From positions 1 to 64,000 of the forward strand of contig JAKSYS010000096.1 in the NCBI GenBank assembly GCA_022925895.1: 64,000 nt of DNA. The letters run 5' to 3'. The stretch comes from Fragilaria crotonensis (lineage: Eukaryota > Bacillariophyta > Fragilariophyceae > Fragilariales > Fragilariaceae). Positions 1-11,952 of this stretch are shown here, one piece after another (position 1 is the stretch's first letter; every line of letters begins with the position of its first letter). The notes beneath the pieces were generated by a model that saw only the letters and a program-made list of their open reading frames with translations, had not been told where the DNA came from and made no database searches. The position numbers and the translations under genes are program-made.

Positions 1-1952
1 GAATTCATTCATCGGATTGTCATACAAGTCGTTACCAATGCATTTTTCATTCCTTCTTTCATTTTTTTCGAGCCGAATTTGTCTTTCGTTCATTTCTACT
101 ATTCCATGACTACGGAGAATTTAGATAGGTGTACTCATATATCAAATAAAAAATTAGTTCGCATGTCAAATGCGAAATTCCGTTGGAAAACACTAAACTC
201 GTCGTAATCGTTTTCACTTATTTTCATGTCGGTCGACAAAAGCGTCGAAAAGAAGATATTCCGGAACCTCCTGGTACAGTAACTGGTCGCAGATGGTACA
301 CGATTGGCCGATAAGGGTGATCGTGTTAGCATGTCTATTTTACAAGTTCTACAGGGACATCCGGAATTCCGGGTTAACCCAAACATTTCAAGTTTTTGGG
401 GACATACGAGTGATTCTTGTTGGGAGCATTGCGGAACCGGTACAGAAGTACTATACTGCCAGGCAGAGCTCCTACGAATTGTTTTGTCCCAGAATATATC
501 TTAGGCACAGACACCCGAACAAAAAATGATGTCGTTAACGGGATTTGTGGATATTTATAACGATCATGTAACGCCAGGATAAGATGGAAGGCGCCAATAT
601 TCCTTCTGCGCCGGCCGGCCACAAGCTCAAGTTTGGATGTATGGACATCGCTCTGAACACGATTTCCATTGAACCGATTTCGATGAACCAGATTTCCGAT
701 GAACCGATTATGATGAACCAGATTTTTTATGAACCGATTTTGATGAACCAGAATTTCAATGAACACGGTTTAATGAACCTGATTTCTTAAGAATACAGAT
801 ATTGAACCGGGACTCCATATCACCAAAGAAATGAATCGGGATTCTTAATTAACCGAAGAAAATAACCGTATTCTAAATGACCGAAAAAATGAATCGGGAT
901 TCTTAATGAACCGGAAAAATGAACCGGGATACTTAATGAACCGGAACAATGAACCGGGATTCTTAATGAACCGAAATAATGAACCGGGATTTTTATTGAA
1001 CTTTTTGCCGTTGCGCGCCGGCCGACCGATGAATCAACAGTTACGCGCCTGCCAAGCTCTTCGCGCGCCAGCCTACACTGCAATGATTCCTAATTTAAAT
1101 AACCGTTTTCCATCGATTGATTTCAAATACTGTACGTGTTTGTATACGTCTATAACATTCTTTGTCAGCGTGTCTGTTCTATCTTCCATCCAAATAATGC
1201 ATTATTTTTCGAGCTCATTTCTAGTTCTAATATTTCGGTCATTTGATTGCATTGCTCCATAATTATGTCCTCCACTTCCTCGACCACCCGGTTTTCCGGA
1301 TGTCCCAGGCCACAGAGTAAGCCCAAGTAGATTTTGCAGTATGCATGGACTTGCACAAGAAGCTGTTGTGACATAAAGTATCGTCACAAGTCATAAATGA
1401 AAAGGAATCCAGAATCTCTAGAGTCAAAGGCATACAAATTACAAAGCGGTGCCAAGTCTCCGTCGGAATGTTCGGCAGGTTTGTGGTTTACTGTCGTACT
1501 GCATGCATAGTTTGTACTGTAGTGTACAATATACACTATACACTATACACATTTACAGTACTCGTATATACCTGGTCCACATCGCACTGTGGTCGTGCCT
1601 AAAATTCTGTCATGTACGCATACGAGTATGGCGGTACTGGTACCTGGTATATCATACCTGGTACTACTCCATACTGTCCACTCCATCCTCCATACCTGGT
1701 TCCAGCATAAAGCATACTCCAGTAATCAGTACCATACCTCATCGACCATTGGTCGTACTGTAGTATTGAGTATTTTTTAGTTCAGTCGAATGTAACATTC
1801 ACTTCAAAGGCAATCAATAACTATGGCACTCCAGCCACCCGTTGTTGCCATCCTTACCTTCAATCCTAAATGAATCATCATCAACAACATTCCGGTCGGA
1901 GCATTGTCCCGGAGTATTGTTTGAGTTCGAGACACGTGATGGAAGCATTTGT
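1..1952. other. Intergenic region with tandem repeats, no supported gene
   Basis: No open frame here has a convincing protein character; the short ones are low complexity or come from the repeats. Two degenerate repeat blocks lie at about 650-1000 (listed separately). From about 1480 to 1780 the sequence is rich in short TACT/AGTA and CTGGTA words, typical of the other spacers of this window. The right edge abuts the 3' end of the minus-strand gene ending at 1953. Confidence 0.6.
650..1000. repeat. Degenerate tandem repeats of an AATGAACCGG-type unit
   Basis: From about 650 to 790 the words GAACCGATTT and GAACCAGATTT alternate. From about 826 to 1000 a 30-base unit (core AATGAACCGGGATTCTTA) recurs at least five times with few changes in the last copies. 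In one plus frame the second block would read as a 10-residue repeat (NRNNEPGFLM), but there is no sign of a real gene. The copies become more alike towards 1000, suggesting recent expansion at that side. Confidence 0.75.
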
Positions 1953-4141
1953 TCAATCGGCGTCCCACAAGGGCGGGTTGAACAAGGTAGTCTCAAGCTC
2001 ATCTAGCTTGTCACAGACTTCTTCAATCAAATCATCAACTGATGTGTTCCGAGCTTCGGCAATTCTCTCCAGAACCGCCTTGGCCAACCACATGTCTTCA
2101 ATGTCAGCATCTGTCAAAAGCATTTCCGATGCAGTCGCGTTGATGGAGTCAACGGCCTTTTCCATCCTACCGGAAACACTCGAAACGGCATCACTCCAGT
2201 CATCTCCTCCATGGCTTGAGAAGTCATGTACCATTCGGTCTCCGGGGTAGACAGGGTTCAGAGTGTCGCTTAACACGCGAGAAAAGTACCCTGCCTGTTG
2301 TTGTTGTTGTTGTGGTGGTGGTGGTGGTGGAGCAGGACGCTGCGATTCGCCTCTGGATCTACGCCATAACTCGTTTGTGACGTTAAACGGCGCGGGATTT
2401 TGCGTTCCCTCGGCATAAGGCTGCCTTGATTTTGGTGGGTTGACACAAGTTGGGAACACGTCTTCGGGGGGTATCCACGGACTCCACGTAATGCCGTTCT
2501 GTCGTATGGATTTGGATTCGAACCTGCGACGTCGTTTCAACTTTGCAGCCTTGCATGCAGAATGCCATCTCGACCAAATTCCGGTTCCCTTTAACGGTTT
2601 GCTCTTGGGTGAAGTTCTGGTGGGATGGAGTGGAAACCTTGTTCTTTGGTCACATGCCGATCGATGTCCCTCCATCAAGCCGCCTTTGGCGGATCTATCG
2701 CCTCTCGCGGCATGATTCGCCTTCGTCGTGTGTCCAACGTCTCTTGATTGCTCGACACTATCCTCAGCACTGTGCTGAACCCCGTCAATGATACTGCTGG
2801 AAATGTGCAGCATAGAGTTGAAAATATCAAATCGAAAGTTCTCCGAAACGCCACAAGAAGCCGTTCTGATGCTGTCCAGAAATCCTCCTTCACACGAGAC
2901 ACTGTCATCAGCATCGTCAAAGGAACTGTATTCCGAGTCAAGATCAAAATGAACACCTTTTCGCTTTCTGTTCTTTGGCAAAAGTTCATCATTGCGAGCT
3001 TGGATTCCTATCTTGCTTATGAAATCATGTTAGAGTCCTGGTATTGACGACCACCCCGGAAAAGTTCGAATGTCTGGTTTTCATGACGATGAGTGCAGTC
3101 GTGCTTCGACGTCTGATGAGTCGACGCGTTGCACCGGCGAGGATCGACCTCACCAAGCTTGATCTTTCCACCAGAAACAAATTTTGAATCTACTTTCTTC
3201 TTTGCGACCTCCCGAGCATATTCAGTACGAGTTGATAAGTATTGGCTAACCGTAGCCTTCTTGTTGACGACGACAATTTCCATTGGAACCCGAGTACCTG
3301 CATTCCTTTGTTTGTCCTTCGATTTCCATTCAATGTTCGGCATGCAGGCGTCCATACTCATGGGATTAAGACAACCTGGCCAGAAATTGACTGGCTCATG
3401 CTCGTCAAAAGCTTTCTCCGTGACTTGAGAGGAGCCTCGTAGTAAGTTACCTTTCGTGGCGTCATCCTTTCGTTGAAAAGCCCTGCTCACAAAAACTTGC
3501 TTCAAATGCTCTGGAACGAAAGTAAGTTGCGTCTCGTCCGTACCTTGCGTCTGTTCTGCTTCAGTTGCGTCATCCTTCCCCAACTCAGCCACCAGACGGC
3601 GTTTTCGTCCGGAACATACACTTCGGTGCATGTGGGGTACCATCTCGTAACGTTCAATGTATTGCTTTCCGTTAGAGTCCTCCGCAAGTCTGTCGTTATT
3701 CACTTCGCCTGGAACGGCGGCGTCAGTTTGAATTTCAATCCGATAGGTCTCTACGTCTTCATCGATGTTTTCGTTCCTCTGTCGAGTGCCGCTTGGACTT
3801 GAAAGATCCGATGCCTTTTGCGAACAAGACTCGATCTTCGTCATCGACTTAACGTTGTCCGTGGAATCGGTCTGTAGCCAACGCTCTAGAGGATGATTGT
3901 GCAATTGCCTTACTGCGACACACGACGACTCGAATTGCAGTGCCGCATCATTGAGCCCTGTTGCATTGTAGGATTCATTCCATGGAGGCAATGTGGCGCA
4001 GACCGCTGGCGCCCGTCGATCCCTTATCTTCATCAACACCTTGTTCACAATTTCATCGTCGACACCCATCTGCGAGAGTTCCAATCGAATATCTCGGCGG
4101 CGCCTTGGAGCATTTGGTTCATCCTTCGAATCGGATGCCAT
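1953..4141 (-). CDS. Unknown two-exon protein, about 680 aa, polyP/polyQ tract
   Basis: I do not recognise this protein. Exon 1 is 4141-3154, exon 2 is 3007-1953, and the 146-nt intron runs GTGAGG...ACTCTAAC...ATAG. Splicing is phase 1 and joins KIKLG to IQARNDELLPKNRKRKG, turning two abutting open frames into one. The ATG at 4141 starts MASDSKDEPN; the open frame extends further upstream without another ATG. The protein is hydrophilic and charged, with basic clusters (PRRRRD near the start, KNRKRKG, KLKRRRRF) that could be nuclear localisation signals, a P7Q6 tract in exon 2 and an acidic, probably helical C-terminus. No signal peptide or membrane segment is seen. A nuclear role is only inferred from the basic motifs. 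The intron call rests on consensus sites and frame continuity. Confidence 0.65.
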
Positions 4142-5137
4142 GCTTGAATGGATGGTGCGGTCTTGAGAAAGGCCCAACTGTTGCCTGTGTCCTGATAGAC
4201 TGAACACTTCCGAAAGGCAAGTCTTGTTTGATACTACTTGATTCAATCTGAGTGGCTGTAACACCTGAAAACACCAAATCTCGGAAGTGTAATTTGTGTA
4301 TCTGGAATTTAAGAAATTTCAAGTGCGAATTAAGATCTTGGATCGAAACCTGTTCTCTCCCATGTATATGTGTACTCTGAGAGTATCCTGTTTTATGGTT
4401 GTGGATGAACGTAATTGTGAAAAACGTCTTCGCATACATAGACATACAGAAGATACATGTTAGTCGCCGCGATACTACGCTAAGTGGCATTTGCTCCGGA
4501 GTGTAAACCGGTAGAGCCTGGTTGTTGCTCTGGAGTACTTAGGAGAAAGTCGGGCAGACTATGCACTGCAGAGCGACACATTCGTACGCACTCCGTTGTG
4601 GAGACCCGTTGTCGTTGAAAGTGGTTATTCGACCAAGTATGATGTATACGGAGTATACCTATTTGATATTGAAGTTTTCATGTGATTAATGTTTGATGCC
4701 CAAATCTTTTGCAAATCAAGTACGGTACTTATGCATGGTACTCGGAGTACACGTTAGTACTCTTTCTATTATTATGATACCTAACTGTGCACGTATGACA
4801 CATGACATATGGCATGTATGCATATGCATATGGCTGATGGCTGATGACAATTCGACAGGAACGTACGATGCAGTGCACAACGCCTATTGATACAGAAGCC
4901 GCAAATTCCTGTGCTTCTACCGGCATACGAGAGGCAATTAGTCTACATTCTACTTCCAGTTATGCATGCTTCATGCTTCCTTAGAAGTGGCACTCATAAT
5001 GCGAAGGCGAGGTCGCCATGTTGGACCCACAAAGGCTACGCATGGGGAATTGGTAGTTTCGTACAGAGCCTAATTGCGCCATAGTCAATACGAGAAAGTT
5101 TTGAGTACTTGAGTTGATTTCCTCACTGATCGAAAAC
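4142..5137. other. Intergenic, no gene seen
   Basis: This is the upstream region of the minus-strand gene starting at 4141 and the downstream side of the amidotransferase. It is AT-rich with no long open frame of protein-like composition. A perfect 13-base palindrome GTACTCGGAGTAC lies at 4738-4750. Confidence 0.5.
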
Positions 5138-6232
5138 CTATATTCCAGCCCCTTCCGTGAAGAATGAGCGCTTAAAACGATAACGCCGTACATCTTCTTC
5201 GAGTGAAACCTTTTTCAATTGTCGCGACGCTAATCCGTGTCCATCGAGTTCCACACTCACACATGCGGCCGGACTCTTGTGTGGCAAGCCGGCATCAAAA
5301 AGTATCAATTCTCCCCGTTGCAATTCAATCCATTCTTCGTCCGTCGTGAGCGGTTTGGTGGCAATCACAGCCACTCGATCATCTTCCTGTGCCACTTGTG
5401 AGAAATCAATCTCGTAATCCAAATCTTGCAAACGGCACTTTTTGAAGGGGTACTCTCGTACTGTGTAATGCAAGCCATTCCAAACGCTGCTGCCATGTCG
5501 CGATCCTGGCCATGAGTACACCCACAACACATGGGGGCCGCAGGTAATCAGGGCGTTCAAGATCGTTTCCTGAGGTGCGTATTGCACCACTTCGTGCATC
5601 AAGTCTTGCAGTGTGGCGTGCAATACAGGAAGGGACGGCAGTGTGTCAAATTTGGCTTTGAGCGCATTGAGAATTGCACAGAACAATGCTTCGGAATCCG
5701 TATCGCCCACGGGAAAGTAGGATTGATCGCCTTTGGGTTCGGAACCTATCCATGGCAAGTCCTTTGTGGTAATATTAGAAAATAAGGGGACATCTCCATT
5801 GTGTGCCAAACACCAGTGAATCCCCCACATTTCTCGTGAAAATGGATGCACGTTTGACAGCTCCACATCGCCCTGTGTGGCGTATCGAATGTGGGCCATC
5901 ATGTTAATTGTTTGTATCGAAAGCGACGTGATAAAGTTTGCGATCGGAGACGTGGCTGCAGCGTCTGTGTCATGAAATTGACGGACCCCTTTGCCATTGT
6001 AGAATGCCATCCCCCACCCGTGATTGTGTATATCCGTACTTCCGCCCCGTCGACAGAAACCTTGAAGGGAGAATGAGAAATCCGTCGGTTTGGCGCAATT
6101 CATGCCTAATAGCTGACAAAGAAGAGCACTGGACCGTTCGATCTGAATAGCTATTGGAAGAAATGCACGGCATGGAGGAGTAAGAGTAAAAAGGAGGAAG
6201 CAGAATAGAAGCTCTCGCCGAAATATCACCAT
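5138..6232 (-). CDS. YafJ-type class II glutamine amidotransferase with N-terminal leader
   Basis: The protein (364 aa) matches the bacterial YafJ / fungal Dug3-like glutamine amidotransferases (Gn-AT II, Ntn hydrolase fold), which hydrolyse glutamine or gamma-glutamyl substrates with an N-terminal cysteine. Seen in order: CQLLGMN at residues 39-45 (bacterial proteins begin MCELLGMN), HGWGMAFYNGKG, AHIRYATQGDV, NVHPFSRE, LAHNGDVP, GDTDSEALFCAIL and a C-terminal VIATKPLTTDEEW. The first 23 residues (MVIFRRELLFCFLLFTLTPPCRA) look like a signal peptide, so the nucleophile is not at the translated N-terminus; it would have to be exposed by processing just before Cys39. The frame is open without introns. 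Length after the leader is somewhat above that of bacterial homologues. The exact substrate and the secretory or plastid destination are unknown. Confidence 0.88.
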   Translation of the reverse strand: MVIFRRELLFCFLLFTLTPPCRAFLPIAIQIERSSALLCQLLGMNCAKPTDFSFSLQGFCRRGGSTDIHNHGWGMAFYNGKGVRQFHDTDAAATSPIANFITSLSIQTINMMAHIRYATQGDVELSNVHPFSREMWGIHWCLAHNGDVPLFSNITTKDLPWIGSEPKGDQSYFPVGDTDSEALFCAILNALKAKFDTLPSLPVLHATLQDLMHEVVQYAPQETILNALITCGPHVLWVYSWPGSRHGSSVWNGLHYTVREYPFKKCRLQDLDYEIDFSQVAQEDDRVAVIATKPLTTDEEWIELQRGELILFDAGLPHKSPAACVSVELDGHGLASRQLKKVSLEEDVRRYRFKRSFFTEGAGI

Positions 6233-7605
6233 TGTCTTGCAGTCGGAATTGTGGCCAAATTGAGTACGAAAGAACTCGCTGGCAGACGGGCAGATGTTTG
6301 TTGACAGTATTTAACGGTTATTAGCAACGGTTTGCCACGTCTCGGCAGAATTCAATCTTGCTCAAGACTGAAGATATATCGAGGCTCATTCAATCGGGCG
6401 AGTACGCTTGAGACTTGAGATTTGAGATACGCTAAGGCAGGATGACAAGTTTACCCGAACAGATCGCAAGTGTGTACAATTGTAAGCTAGACAGAACCAG
6501 TACGGCGTGTCGAATCTTCGTCACCCATGACTTTGCTTGTTGCATGCTGGAAAGCACTCGGAATATGCTGTGTAATCGGAATAAGTTGCGTATCATGGAG
6601 ACAACTTCTAGATCAGGCAATATGCAGAAGGCCTTAGGGTTTGTAGGCTGATCAACGGGTACATGGTGGATGCTTGGCCTTCGTATGTCCAGCATGGCCA
6701 CGACGTACTCCGAACGTATAGGCAGCTATAGAAGGGAAGTAAAGTCGTGGGTGACTGCAATAGGGTGGATTTATCCCCAAGTTAAGCAAGTGAAAAGAAC
6801 GAATAAACAAGGAGGATGATTCGTTATATATCGACGCCCGACCCTCGCAACTGTGTTTGGTCAATACGGAGACACCAAACTTCAGTATGATCGTCGACCG
6901 CTGTTCCTGCAACATGATGAATAACTAGCGAAGTTAGGGCAAACAAAATTTCTGCCATTCTATTGAAAGATATCACTTGCAACTTTGGGGAGTGCTTTTC
7001 GGAACGGGTCTATGGTATCCTGGGCAGAGTGGGAGCATAATGGGAGTGGAGGTCATGGCTCCAACAGGGCCAATCAGGTCGTTCCCGCCAAATTGTGAGG
7101 GATTGTCGGGTCCTGTTCTACAGTTCACTACTGGAGTGCTGTACGGCTGTACTCCGTACAGTACTTTAGACGACGTACAACAGTACAACTCCGAGTATTC
7201 ATAGAGTACTGGCACCACTTTACGGTTGACTTGATGACATTGCTACAGATGACCCATGACTTTTTTTGTTGGACACTTGAAAATTCTTTTCAACGCATGT
7301 ATCATTCAGAATAATACACGACTTGATAACTGTAAACTTCGTGTACAACCTATGTACTTGAAGAAATGAATTGACCTTGATACCGAATGGATTCACTGAT
7401 ATGTCGGTTTTTATGTAGAGTTCGGTCATTGTGGGGTGCTCCGAGCATGTCACACATGAGACGAAATGCATGAAACTGGAACGACTCATTATTCATTATG
7501 CTCCACTGAAGGGGACATACCCGCATCCATCCTGCTAGAGTGAACATTGGTTGAAATCCTCCACAGACCCCACACACCACTGTACTGTCACCACTTGATA
7601 GCGCC
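6233..7605. other. Intergenic between divergent genes, no gene seen
   Basis: This spacer lies between the divergently transcribed amidotransferase and the LRR gene at 7606, so it should hold both promoters. No open frame is convincing. At 7130-7200 there is a cluster of short GTACTCCGTAC / TCCGAGTA words. No TATA box can be assigned with confidence. Confidence 0.45.
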
Positions 7606-9944
7606 ATGTCCTACGAAGCTGTCGCTCGAACCAGCGGATCGCAGGCTGCTCCAATGCGGTCGTCCTTCAGTCCCTCTGCCTCGTATAATCCCTCGGTCAA
7701 TGAGTCGCATCGCAACCTTGTCACGGAAACTAATGGAGATGACGAAATTGATGATGATCATGATGGAGATGGTGCTGATGCAATGTCTCTGGAGGATCAG
7801 CGAAGAGGTGCTTTGCAAGAAACAGAAGACAACTTGGATCCAGATTTCGGCAAACCCTATTTCCAAACGAGACGGGGCAAGCTTACCCTTGCAGTAGTCG
7901 TGATTGTTCTCATTGTGATTGGTGCTATCGTTGCAATTGTTATGACTCGTGGCAGTTCGTCTTCCGCATCTAAGGCGGTTCCGACTGCGACGCCAGCACC
8001 ATATTCACCACGTCCAAGTAAGTTGTGTGGAACATTTCCCTGCGCGTTCTGTTAGGAGTGTCATCCATGTGTCGACATTCGCTAAACGTCGACTTGTTGA
8101 GTGCAAATGCGTCACATGGAAACTAACTTTCACCTTATGCAGCATCAACGGAACGACCGTCGTATGCAGGTACTAGATTCCCACCAAATGGAGGAGAATC
8201 GGGGTCTCCGTTCGGTGGAAATTCTGTGTCTCCGTTCGGTGGCAATTCTGGGCAGCCAACACCGGGATTTCCAACATCAGGATTTCCAACATCGGGATTG
8301 CCAACGACAGAATCGCCAACCAGTGGAGGCCGTGACGAGCTCTACCAATCCGTATCTCAAGTGCTCATCAACACCGGCGTTTCCTCGGAAGCGGCCTTGT
8401 TCCCACCGGACGGTGTCCCGACGCCTCAAACTCAAGCGTTGGGTTGGTTGTTGGATGACGATCCGTTGCAACTCTTGGCACCAGGCCAAAATACGCCATC
8501 GGCACGAGTCTTGCAGCGCTACGTCACTGCAGTGCTCTTTTATGGAACCAATGGGGCGACGTGGCTCAAGTCGGACGGATGGATGACGCAGGCCCATGAA
8601 TGCCAGTGGTATGGACTCTCCTGTGTCGAGTATACCATTCCAAATAGTCCCGTCGTGGATCAAGGGAATGGAACTAATGCGGGGTTGAAAGAGGCAAATG
8701 GAACTGATGTGGGGTTGAATGAAGGAAACGGGACGGACGTGGGGTTGAATGAAGGAAACGGAACTGACTTGGGGTTGAATGGGGGGAATGGCACGGACGT
8801 GGGGTTGAATGAGGGGAATGAAACATCGACGACTACGATGGAGCTGCTCGTGGTGACAATCGAATTGGCTGAAAACAATTTGGTCGGTGAAATGCCCAAC
8901 GAAATTGGATTCCTACAAAGCCTTACCTCTCTGGGCCTATACGGAAATAGTTTGTCGGGACCCCTGCCGAATAGCTTGGGCAACCTCTTTGCACTCACCA
9001 AATTCAGGCTTGATACCAATGAGTTCATAGGTTCTCTACCATCTGAATTGGGTAGGTTGCGAAATGTGGACGACTTTACCGTGTTTGAGAACCAGTTGAC
9101 AGGCACTATTCCAACCGAGTTCGGAGGACTCGTCCGATTGACGCGCTTCTGGGCCAGCAGCATGATGCTATCGGGTCCCATCCCCTCTGAGATTGGGAAT
9201 TTGGTCAATTTGGAAGACCTTTATCTGGATGTGAATGCGCTGACAGGCCCGATTCCATCCGAGATTGGTCTTCTTCAAAAACTGGGAGACCTCCGTCTCT
9301 ACAACAATCGACTGAAGGGATCGCTGCCGTCACAACTGTTCAACCTGCCCGCTCTTAGCAGAGCTTATTTGGACACAAACTCCTTTTCGGGGTCGCTGCC
9401 GAGCAATATGGCAAGCATGCCTTCTCTTGTCGATTTGCAGATATTCTCTAATGGGTTGACTGGTGAGATTCCGCTGCAGATTGGTATGATTCCGAATTTG
9501 ACGGTATTGAGATTGGAAGGTAACGACTTAACAGGTGCAATACCCAGTACACTGGGTTCCAATGGACAATTGCTCAGAGTATCGCTCTCCAGCAATCGTT
9601 TGGCCGGAAGTCTTCCTGATAATTTGCAATTATCATCGTCGCTTCGTCGCATCCAGGTGGACCGGAATAGCATTGACGGTACTCTCCCCGATTGGATTGG
9701 CAACCTTTCCCAACTATCAAGCCTCGATGTGGCCAACAATCGTTTAACAGGTTCGATTCCCACGTCATTGGCGAAATTGACATTACTCGAGGATGTGACG
9801 CTGGAGCAGAATGATCTTTCGGGGTCAGTGCCGTCGGAGCTGTGTTTGGTACCATCCCTCCTGATACTCACCGCCGACTGTTCGGGTGTGACTCCGGAAG
9901 TGAAGTGCTCGTGTTGCACAACGTGTTTTGAAAGCCTGTCATAG
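7606..9944 (+). CDS. Type II membrane leucine-rich repeat protein (LRR-1)
   Basis: Exon 1 is 7606-8017 and exon 2 is 8143-9944. The 125-nt intron has GTAAGT, a CTAAC branch and TATGCAG, phase 1, giving 737 aa. Residues 1-92 are hydrophilic and acidic (presumed cytoplasmic), 93-113 (LTLAVVVIVLIVIGAIVAIVM) is a single membrane segment, and the rest should face outside. A P/G/T-rich stalk follows, then an LRR N-terminal cap (RYVTAVLFYGTNGATW ... CQWYGLSC), an insert of five 10-residue repeats with NGT/NET glycosylation sequons (nt about 8652-8822), and then plant-type LRRs (LxxLxLxxNxLxGxIPxxLG). It ends in a CSCCTTCFESLS tail. There is no kinase domain. Likely a cell-surface recognition or adhesion protein, which is inference from the family. 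Confidence 0.88.
8652..8822 (+). repeat. 30-bp in-frame tandem repeat coding for N-glycosylation sequons
   Basis: Five imperfect copies of a 30-base unit within LRR-1 encode (E/G)GNGTDVGLN-like decapeptides. Every copy keeps an N-G-T or N-E-T sequon. The unit length is a multiple of three, so copy-number change would keep the frame. Confidence 0.85.
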
Positions 9945-11952
9945 TCTTCTAGGTGTAACGATTCATGGAATTGCGGGGCGGGCGCCCTATTGCAGTGTGG
10001 GATGGTGAGTAATACTCGGGTTCACTTGGGAGACCTCTACAAGTGGTATGAGATTGAAGATTGATTGGTTCTCTCTCTCCTAGCCTACTAGTACTGCAAG
10101 TAGGGATTAGGTGTATAATTTCTGGGAAGAGTTGGGCAGCTGTGTGCATTGAGTTCTTCTAGAGATAGGGTCGCTAAATGGACTACCGTAGTAGTCGTAG
10201 AGAGATGGCCTCATATTCTCGTGTGCTTTCAGAACGCTGAACGCTGCCCTCTGCAGATGTATTGCGCTCTTCAACAAAACACTCCAAGTACTTTACTACA
10301 TTTCTTGTGTACTACAATACTCGAGTAGTAGCACTCGGGTAATATAGGTTCTGCTACTAGATGTGTCCTCCAACAACAACACTGGTTCGATCTAATCAGC
10401 CTATAGGAGCTTCTTTCTTCCCTTTTGGATGGAAATAAGATCACAACTCTCGCACTGGAGCTATCGCTTCGGAGCTTGGGCTCATTGATGGAATGCAAGT
10501 GCTCCTTCTTGACTCCAACAGTTAGACGGGCGTCTGTCCTACGAAAATCTGCGATGTTCGAGATGCCAACTTGATACGACTCAGTGTGGACAGTGATGAA
10601 TTACAATATCTACGACTGCAATTACGATGGTAGTACTGGTAGCAGTGGCGGCAGCAGCAGCCATTGTAACATTCCCCATCGACCCAGGGGCTATTAGAAA
10701 AAGAATTCGGAACAACACACAGCAAATTGGTGCTTCCACAGTGCTGACACTAACCAATCCAAGGTTGAATCATCGACAACAACGACACTTCCGACTCTCA
10801 GATCCATTCGCACAGTTCACCATGTCATCGACGATGATGACATGTTCCATAGTCGTGTGCGTGCGCAGTCGCGCCACGGAGTCGTACGACCCAGTGAGTG
10901 TATCACACAATCACGTTGTTCCACATCGGTCGTGATCAACGTCGAAGGCTACGGTGGTACCTGATTCCTCGTATACACCGTTAGTGATGTATCATACAGC
11001 ACCTAGCGTTGGAGTCAAGCGAAAGAATGTTCGCTTCATGTGATGGGATTGTTCGGCATGAATGAAATGATACGTCGAAACCCAAAATTCTCTTTCGGTG
11101 ATGGGTATGTTCTCTTTTATTCCGCGAGAAGTTAAAGTGTGAGTTTTATGAAGCTCGAATCTCGAGAACAGCTGAACAATAAAAACAATACAGATATGTA
11201 TATATTTATAAAACATGACCTGCTGTTTTGGACAAAATCAGAATTCTGTTTTTGGACAGTGCGACGTAGTGCTGACTCACTAATCGAGCCTGCACGATTG
11301 GGTTCAGAGGTCTAAAAGACGACATTCACCGGAAACTCTAAAAGACGACCTCGCTTGTCGTTATGGTGGGGTCATTTCGTCTGTGAATGTCGCCCATACG
11401 TCTGTTCCAGAAATCGAAAGTCTTTTCGGCGTACAAAGACCTCTGTATGTGCGTCTCCTGTTCATGGCTACCTGGTACTAGTACCAGGTACTTACTATTT
11501 TACTATGTAGGGAACCTGCTACGGAGTATCAGGTACATCCATTGGAGATGTCAGAATAGAACAGATCATTTCTGTTTAAACGTATCCGTTGAAAAGGTAT
11601 ACGTCGTAGAGGGAAGGTGGTGTGTCGCCGGGGCCACATCTGCTGGTATTCATCGTGCACGGTCCCGAAAGTGCGTTGTGGCTAGTGCAAACATATGATG
11701 AATTTGCAGATGCATGAATGTCGAGCTCTCCCAGCAAAAAAGACCTACTGAGTGGATCGTACATTGCTACGTGGGGTTCGGGATCAGAACAACTCGGAAC
11801 TGCGAGTGCAATATTCCGGTCGCCTCACCCATCAGCGTCCCGCTGTTTCACACTTTGTCTCATTAAAAAAGCAAAACAACAAATCACGAACGCCACGTAC
11901 TCAACGGACCAACCGAAAAAGAACTTTAACAACAAAGAAAAGAATCAACATC
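9945..11952. other. Intergenic, no firm gene
   Basis: About 2 kb without a supported gene. A plus frame that stays open from about 10696 to 10963 (contains RTVHHVIDDDDMFHSRVR) follows an AG dinucleotide and might be a stray terminal exon, but there is no partner exon. Several ACTAC/GTAGT-rich patches occur between 10180 and 10350. The last 100 bases before 11953 are A-rich and may be the 5' UTR of the next gene. Confidence 0.45.

Noticed and set aside
906-1262. 118-codon plus frame with NRNNEPGFLM repeats
   Set aside because: The repeats come from the 30-bp tandem array and the rest has no protein character.
2281-2335. Trinucleotide microsatellite
   Set aside because: It is simply the polyQ/polyP coding tract of the two-exon gene.
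10627-10963. Possible exon with RTVHHVIDDDDMFHSRVR
   Set aside because: It is open for only about 89 codons, has no partner exon or recognised motif, and another frame of similar length overlaps it.
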